Shown piece after piece: positions 59,300 to 64,000 of a DNA stretch of 64,000 nt. The translations under genes were made by a program, and so were the position numbers. The stretch covers positions 62,001 to 126,000 of the forward strand of contig NZ_CAJHBU010000002.1 of NCBI RefSeq assembly GCF_904846715.1. Reading direction: 5' to 3'. The notes below the pieces were generated by a model. The model was given only the letters and a program-made list of their open reading frames with translations, searched no databases and was not told the origin of the DNA. This DNA is from Psychrobacter vallis (GTDB taxonomy: Bacteria > Pseudomonadota > Gammaproteobacteria > Pseudomonadales > Moraxellaceae). The number at the start of each line of letters is the position of its first letter. Position 1 is the stretch's first letter.

Positions 59300-60511
59300 A
59301 TGCAAGCTGTTGGCAATACATTTATCAAACTGTCCTCTATCACCCTACTGGCGTTAAGCATAAATCTAGTGGGCTGTCAGACTTTTAGTAATCTGACTGG
59401 CGGTAAAGATGTCGATGCGGTGGAAACTGCCGAAAAGTCAGAGCAAGGCTACTATAACGACGCCATCGCCCAGATTGATAAAGGTCGCTATACACAAGCC
59501 ATCGAAGATCTGACCAATCTACGCACTTTTTATCCTACTGGACAGTATGCTGAACAAGCCCTGCTCGATATGATGTATGCCCAATACGCCAGTGGCAAAT
59601 TTGAAACCGCTGCTGCCAGCGCTGAGCAATTTATTAGCCTTTACCCTTCTAATCCGCAAGTCAGTTACGCCTATTATGTGCGCGGTGTGGCCAATATGGA
59701 AGGGTCGTCTGAAGGCTTGAAACTGTTTAAATTAAACCAAGCTGAGCGTGATACGGCCTATTTACGAATTGCCTTTGCCAATTTCCAAGAACTTATTAAT
59801 AAATATCCTAACAGCCCTTATACACCAGATGCTGCTCAGCGCATGACTTTTATTTACAACCAGTTTGCCGAAAGCGAGATGAGCGCAGCCAATTGGTACA
59901 TCGAGCGTGAAGCTTATGTTGCCGCTGCAAACCGTGCCAAATGGGTATTTCAGTACTATCCACTGAGCGAATCCATCCCTGATGCTCTCGCTGTCCTCGC
60001 CTATAGCCATGAAAAACTGGGTCTAACAGACTTGGCACAAAAGTATAAAACACTATTGCAGATTAACTATCCAAACATGTTGACCAGTAACGGTAGCGTA
60101 AAACTGAGTACCAAACGTGATAGCTCTTGGCTCAATAGAATCACCTTTGGTAAGCTCGGGCGCTCAAGCGTAGAAGACACGTCGGTTGCGACTGGTGAGT
60201 ACAACGGCGCAACCAAGACACAAATGATTCGTAACGCCGGTCAATTAAGATTGCCTAGCACGAATGTTGCACCGACTACTGCGCCTGCAGCCAATAGCTT
60301 TATAGCACCTAATACTGGTCTCAATATTGGTTTAGGTCTGCCTGAAGCGTCAGCGGAAAGAATCACTAGCCAATCAAGCACTGGCTCTACGGCTAGAGAA
60401 GCCAACGTTGACCCACAAAACATCAACCCAACGCGCCGCACGACGTTGCCTGAATCTGACCGTGATAGCATCTTGCTCACCCCATCTGATACCGATATGA
60501 ATGATGATTAA
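59300..60511 (+). CDS. bamD: Outer membrane protein assembly factor BamD
   Basis: BamD is the essential lipoprotein of the BAM complex that inserts beta-barrel proteins in the outer membrane. It has about 403 residues; E. coli BamD has 245. The signal peptide ends at lipobox LVGC (near residue 27). Five TPR-type repeats follow, starting YYNDAIAQIDKGRYTQAIEDLTNLRTFYPTGQ in two parts, with conserved GVANMEGS and FANFQELINKYPNSP. The C-terminal 150 residues are polar, Thr/Ser/Asn-rich and not part of the classic fold. The ATG at 59300 is behind GGAG; the frame extends to TTG at 59282. It diverges from rluD, as usual. Confidence 0.93.
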   Translation: MQAVGNTFIKLSSITLLALSINLVGCQTFSNLTGGKDVDAVETAEKSEQGYYNDAIAQIDKGRYTQAIEDLTNLRTFYPTGQYAEQALLDMMYAQYASGKFETAAASAEQFISLYPSNPQVSYAYYVRGVANMEGSSEGLKLFKLNQAERDTAYLRIAFANFQELINKYPNSPYTPDAAQRMTFIYNQFAESEMSAANWYIEREAYVAAANRAKWVFQYYPLSESIPDALAVLAYSHEKLGLTDLAQKYKTLLQINYPNMLTSNGSVKLSTKRDSSWLNRITFGKLGRSSVEDTSVATGEYNGATKTQMIRNAGQLRLPSTNVAPTTAPAANSFIAPNTGLNIGLGLPEASAERITSQSSTGSTAREANVDPQNINPTRRTTLPESDRDSILLTPSDTDMNDD

Positions 60512-60567
60512 TTAACTCAGATTCAATCATATTAATGGACTTTACACCGTCTATTGCACGCCGTAAA

Positions 60568-60602
60568 TAATAAGGTCAACGCTCTGTTGGCCTTATTTTT
60601 CT
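60568..60602 (+). terminator. Terminator of bamD
   Basis: AATAAGGTCAAC, GCTCT loop, GTTGGCCTTATTTTT. A good stem with one mismatch, then a T run, 57 bases after the bamD stop. Confidence 0.85.
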
Positions 60603-60653
60603 GTCTCTATTCTGTCCCCCAACATAATTGACCTATGGTAAACTGTTTTTTGT

Positions 60654-62819
60654 ATGAGCATCCCCAACCATATCCTCGAGCAATTAAATAGCCAAGCTGA
60701 TTTAATCAGTATTATTGGGCGTCATACCACGCTTAAACGTGCGGGAAATGAGTACAAGGGCTGCTGCCCGTTTCATGGTGAAAAGTCACCGTCGTTTTAT
60801 GTCAATCCACAAAAAAACATCTATCATTGTTTTGGCTGTAGTGTCGGTGGCAATGCCATCAGCTTTTTGCGTGATTATGAAAACTTAACGTTTATCGAAG
60901 CGGTCAATGAGTTATCAAAGCAGACTGGCATTGAAGTGCCAAAAGAAGAACAGCAAAACGTCAGTTACCAACGCAGTGCACCCAAACCTGTTGCACCGCC
61001 GCCTCTGCCTAGTCCAACTATAGCTCACAGCAATGCCAATCACAGCAACATAGATCAGAACGAGATAAATCAGAATCCACAAGCGTATACAGACTCACCT
61101 CCCTATAATGACGACAATAGCTATGACAATTATCCACCACTAGACGCTTATGATTCAGCGCCTTATCTAACCGACTCGTATGGTTCAGACTATCAAAGCG
61201 GCAGTAACGATAGTAGTAACAGTAGTGACAATGGGTATCCGCCCCTGTGGCTGACAAATACCGATGAGAACACAGATCCGCACAGTATGAATAACCATGC
61301 TGATGAAGATGGCAATCTGTACGAGCTATTAGAACAAATACAGCAATTCTATCAACGCAATCTCACCATCCATCCTCACGCCAAGCATTATTTTTTGTCA
61401 CGCGGTGTTACTGAAGAGATTTTTGAGACTTTTGGCTTGGGCTATGCACCGTTTGGCTGGCAGCACCTTGAGCATCAGTTCCCGCAAGATATCGCAGGCC
61501 TAAAGGCGCTCGGTTTGGTACGTAGCTCAGAGTCTGGACGCGATTACGATCTGCTACGTGACCGAGTGATTTTTCCCATTCGAGACAATCAAGGTCGCAC
61601 CATTGGTTTTGGTGGGCGGGCGCTTGATGATGAGGTAAAACCCAAGTACATCAACTCCTCAGACTCGCCAGTGTTTCATAAGCAGCATGTGCTGTATGGC
61701 TATTATGAGTCACGCCAGCAGCGCGCCAATAGCTGGCTGGTAGTCGAAGGTTATATGGATGTAATTGCCCTTTATCAAGCGGGCATCTACGGGGCAATCG
61801 CCTCTATGGGTACTGCGATTAACGAGAGCCAAATATCGCGATTATTGACGCTTAACCCGACTTTGACCTTGAGTTTCGATGGCGATAGCGCAGGACAAAA
61901 AGCCGCTTGGCGTACGCTTGAAATTGCGCTCCCTGTGCTGGCCGATGACAAAGAACTGCGGTTTTTGACATTACCAAACAACCATGATCCTGATACGTTT
62001 ATCAAAAGTCAGGGCAGCGATGCCATGCATGAGCAGATCGCTAATGCCATGCCACTGTCACAGTATATTTTTGCGTACTTGAGTGAGCGTTACGATCTAA
62101 GACTGGCAGAAGGCAAAGCCAAGCTGATGTCACAAGTGCGCGCTTTGACCACCGCCTTACCTAAAGGCAGCAGTTTTCGTTATTTGCTCAATAATGATAT
62201 TTATCAAAAGCTTGGTGGCAAACGCAGTCAGAACGTTGAGGCCAAAGATGCGCTGCTCGATTTTGATGGAGATATGACCATCAGCCAGCAGTTGCAGCTT
62301 TGTTTTTTGTTTCAGCCGCGTGCATTGACAGACGATCCTATTGAATCGATTTGGCGGCAAGCAGGCATCAATGACTTACACTTGCCGGCACATATTAAAC
62401 AAAAAGTCACACCCGACATTTTGCGCCCAGTTGCTTGGGAAGATTTACAAGACAGCGCCTTGATTGATATTGTTGGCACCATCAAACGTTGCCTCAATTA
62501 TCTACCAAAAGATGCCAACGCTGCGGCACATTTTATATTATCGAATGTCAAACCAATGACCCAAGAAACCCTTAGTCGCAGCTGGGGCGGATTTTATAAA
62601 ACGTTGACTGCAAGAAATATTTTGAGCCTTGATGAGATGATTGACAATTTGGTGATGCAACTGCTCAAACTGCATCTACAAAAAAAGATGCAAGAGCTGA
62701 TAAAAAATCCCGATCATATTAAACTGGCGATTGTCCGTAAACAATCGCAGCTATTGAACGATTGGTTACGCGCGCAGCAAGCGGAGCAATCAGCGCAGAT
62801 GGTCACGGTACAATCATAA
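60654..62819 (+). CDS. dnaG: DNA primase DnaG
   Basis: DnaG makes RNA primers for replication at the DnaB helicase. It has 721 residues, against about 581 in E. coli. The zinc-binding domain (residues 1-105) shows CCPFHGEKSPSF and CFGCSVGGNAISF. A low-complexity Asn/Ser/Asp/Tyr/Pro-rich linker of over 110 residues follows. The RNA-polymerase TOPRIM domain then starts near residue 225 and includes GFGGRALDD, VVEGYMDVI, LSFDGDSAGQKAA and DPDTFIK. The C-terminal helicase-binding domain is at the end. rpsU is not upstream as in E. coli, but rpoD follows. Confidence 0.95.
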   Translation: MSIPNHILEQLNSQADLISIIGRHTTLKRAGNEYKGCCPFHGEKSPSFYVNPQKNIYHCFGCSVGGNAISFLRDYENLTFIEAVNELSKQTGIEVPKEEQQNVSYQRSAPKPVAPPPLPSPTIAHSNANHSNIDQNEINQNPQAYTDSPPYNDDNSYDNYPPLDAYDSAPYLTDSYGSDYQSGSNDSSNSSDNGYPPLWLTNTDENTDPHSMNNHADEDGNLYELLEQIQQFYQRNLTIHPHAKHYFLSRGVTEEIFETFGLGYAPFGWQHLEHQFPQDIAGLKALGLVRSSESGRDYDLLRDRVIFPIRDNQGRTIGFGGRALDDEVKPKYINSSDSPVFHKQHVLYGYYESRQQRANSWLVVEGYMDVIALYQAGIYGAIASMGTAINESQISRLLTLNPTLTLSFDGDSAGQKAAWRTLEIALPVLADDKELRFLTLPNNHDPDTFIKSQGSDAMHEQIANAMPLSQYIFAYLSERYDLRLAEGKAKLMSQVRALTTALPKGSSFRYLLNNDIYQKLGGKRSQNVEAKDALLDFDGDMTISQQLQLCFLFQPRALTDDPIESIWRQAGINDLHLPAHIKQKVTPDILRPVAWEDLQDSALIDIVGTIKRCLNYLPKDANAAAHFILSNVKPMTQETLSRSWGGFYKTLTARNILSLDEMIDNLVMQLLKLHLQKKMQELIKNPDHIKLAIVRKQSQLLNDWLRAQQAEQSAQMVTVQS

Positions 62820-63318
62820 TCTGTGGCCTTGTTTTTTCTTTTGCAGCGCACGCCCTTTAAAAGCATCACTGCTGCCCCCACTATTAATGATTATACCCAG
62901 TAGCATGAGCCGCTCCTGAATCCTTTGACTGACAGCAAATAATCAGTAAAAAATGGTCGGTAGATACTACTACCTCGTGCTTGACGACTGTGGTCTGTGT
63001 TAAACTGTGTCGCTGTATATTGACAGCACTGCTTGGTGAACGATTGTGAGCATGCATCGTTAAGCACAAATTTTAGGTATTATTTTTACGTATCAGCTTT
63101 TAGATACCATTTTGCAGTCTTTTTAGCTTTTCTAATTTTTAGCTGTTTTTTAGCATTGTTATTGTAGTGTTTTGAGCCTTTATTCATATCAACTCATTTT
63201 TGATATTACTGACGACCTCTACGCCATATTTTGATCAATCGATTGATAAGATCAACGCACCCAGCCAGCGATAGCGAGTCACAATATAAAAATGTCCGAT
63301 GCAAGTAAGCGAGTATTT
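62820..63318. other. 500-base gap between dnaG and rpoD
   Basis: No gene or terminator is evident. TTGACAGCACTG near 63020 is a candidate -35 element without a clear -10. rpoD may have its own promoters here, since the spacing is much larger than in a tight dnaG-rpoD operon. Confidence 0.35.
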
Positions 63319-64000
63319 ATGAACGATAAGTCAGTTTCCAAGTCCACATCTCAACTGGCCACCTTAATCCAAATGGGTAAAGAGCAAGGGTATCTAACCT
63401 ATGCTGAGGTGAATGACCAACTGCCCGACTCTATTACCGAAAGCGATCAGATCGAAGATATTGTGCAAATGCTGACCGACGTTGGTATTAAAATCTTTGA
63501 ATCAGCCCCCGATGCCGATGACATCTTGATGAACGACGATTCAAGTGATGACGACATGGCAGCGGATGAGGCAGCGGCCGTACTAGCTTCTGTTGAGACT
63601 GAACCAGGTCGTACCACTGACCCTGTGCGTATGTATATGCGTGAAATGGGTACCGTTGACCTACTCACCCGCGAAGGTGAGATTGCCATTGCCAAGCGTA
63701 TCGAAGAAGGCATTCGTGACGTGCAGCATGCCATGTCTTACTGGCCGGGTACGGTACAGTTCGTCCTTGATGAGTACCAAAAAGTACAAGATGGCGAAAA
63801 GAAACTGTCTGACGTCATTACTGGATTTTTAGATCCTGAAACCGAAGCAGATAAAATCGCAGCGCAAGAAGCCAAAGAAGCCGCGAAAGAAGAAAGAGAA
63901 AGAATTAAAGAAGAAAAAGAAAATCCGCCGATCATCAAGACAAAAGCCAAAGCGCTTGCGTTAGATGATGATGACGAGGATGAAGACAACGTTGAAGAAG
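63319..64000 (+). CDS. rpoD: RNA polymerase primary sigma factor RpoD, 3'-truncated by window edge
   Basis: The first about 227 residues of sigma-70. Region 1.1 contains GKEQGYLTYAEVNDQLPDSI and SDQIEDIVQML. Region 1.2 contains RTTDPVRMYMREMGTVDLLT and EGEIAIAKRIEEGI. The frame remains open to the window end within the acidic, highly charged nonconserved region (DDDDEDEDNVEE). The preferred ATG at 63319 gives an N-terminus like that of E. coli. An in-frame ATG at 63292 would add nine residues. Regions 2 to 4 lie outside the window. Confidence 0.94.
   Translation, partial: MNDKSVSKSTSQLATLIQMGKEQGYLTYAEVNDQLPDSITESDQIEDIVQMLTDVGIKIFESAPDADDILMNDDSSDDDMAADEAAAVLASVETEPGRTTDPVRMYMREMGTVDLLTREGEIAIAKRIEEGIRDVQHAMSYWPGTVQFVLDEYQKVQDGEKKLSDVITGFLDPETEADKIAAQEAKEAAKEERERIKEEKENPPIIKTKAKALALDDDDEDEDNVEE

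Noticed and set aside
62884..63069. Minus-strand 61-residue open frame in the dnaG-rpoD gap
   Set aside because: No ribosome-binding site, no hydrophobic or motif pattern and no terminator.

Overview
The window is about 64 kb of chromosome from a gammaproteobacterium of the Moraxellaceae, most likely Psychrobacter. This is inferred from gene families and gene order (tusDCBE, accB-accC, leuA-lrp, tolQRAB, bamD-dnaG-rpoD), moderate GC, and an interspersed-repeat and small-lipoprotein content I associate with that genus. No database was searched. There is no sign of a prophage, insertion sequence, plasmid, CRISPR array, rRNA or tRNA. It reads as ordinary core genome carrying local repeat elements.

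Layout. 1-1.6 kb: the end of a surface-polysaccharide locus (truncated rfbC, a glycosyltransferase-like gene). 1.7-8.2 kb: ilvE, glnE, then tusDCBE and trmL. 8.4-15.5 kb: an entericidin-like lipoprotein, hemW, an EVE-domain protein, a MATE pump, accB-accC and a secreted unknown. 15.8-24.7 kb: leuA diverging from an Lrp regulator, a YbfB-type MFS transporter, an ABC1 kinase, a MoeB/ThiF protein, prmC and an AmpG-like permease. 25.2-34.2 kb: katG, a CysB-family regulator, PQQ glucose dehydrogenase, a luciferase-like flavoenzyme, a 52-residue membrane protein and an AEC transporter. 34.5-40.9 kb: mnmG, an unknown, grxD, ispF, mnmA and two membrane unknowns. 41-45.2 kb: a repeat-bearing lipoprotein, purB, a YjdF-like protein, a small lipoprotein and a RoxA-type ribosomal oxygenase. 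45.4-51.4 kb: a proline catabolic pair in which PutA is split into two cistrons, and a purine permease. 51.9-55.7 kb: tolQRAB followed by a tiny lipoprotein where pal is often found. 55.7-64 kb: a flavodoxin-like protein, pgeF-rluD, then bamD, dnaG and the start of rpoD.

Functional threads. Translation quality control is strongly represented. TusDCBE relays sulfur to MnmA for 2-thiouridine-34, MnmG makes the 5-substituent on the same base, TrmL methylates position 34, RluD modifies 23S rRNA, PrmC methylates release factors and RoxA hydroxylates a ribosomal protein. Envelope maintenance is a second thread: the Tol system, BamD, PgeF, AmpG and several small lipoproteins.

The most notable observations are these. 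(1) PutA lacks the usual N-terminal DNA-binding domain, and its C-terminal ALDH-like domain is a separate gene with its own strong ribosome-binding site. (2) A four-copy family of about 146-bp, MITE-like interspersed repeats shows graded degeneration. (3) A second short repeat forms a hairpin inside the tus operon. (4) There are two perfect tandem repeats, one intergenic (21 bp) and one inside a lipoprotein stalk (18 bp). (5) Core proteins carry long hydrophilic or low-complexity additions (DnaG linker, RluD N-terminus, BamD C-terminus, KatG N-terminus).
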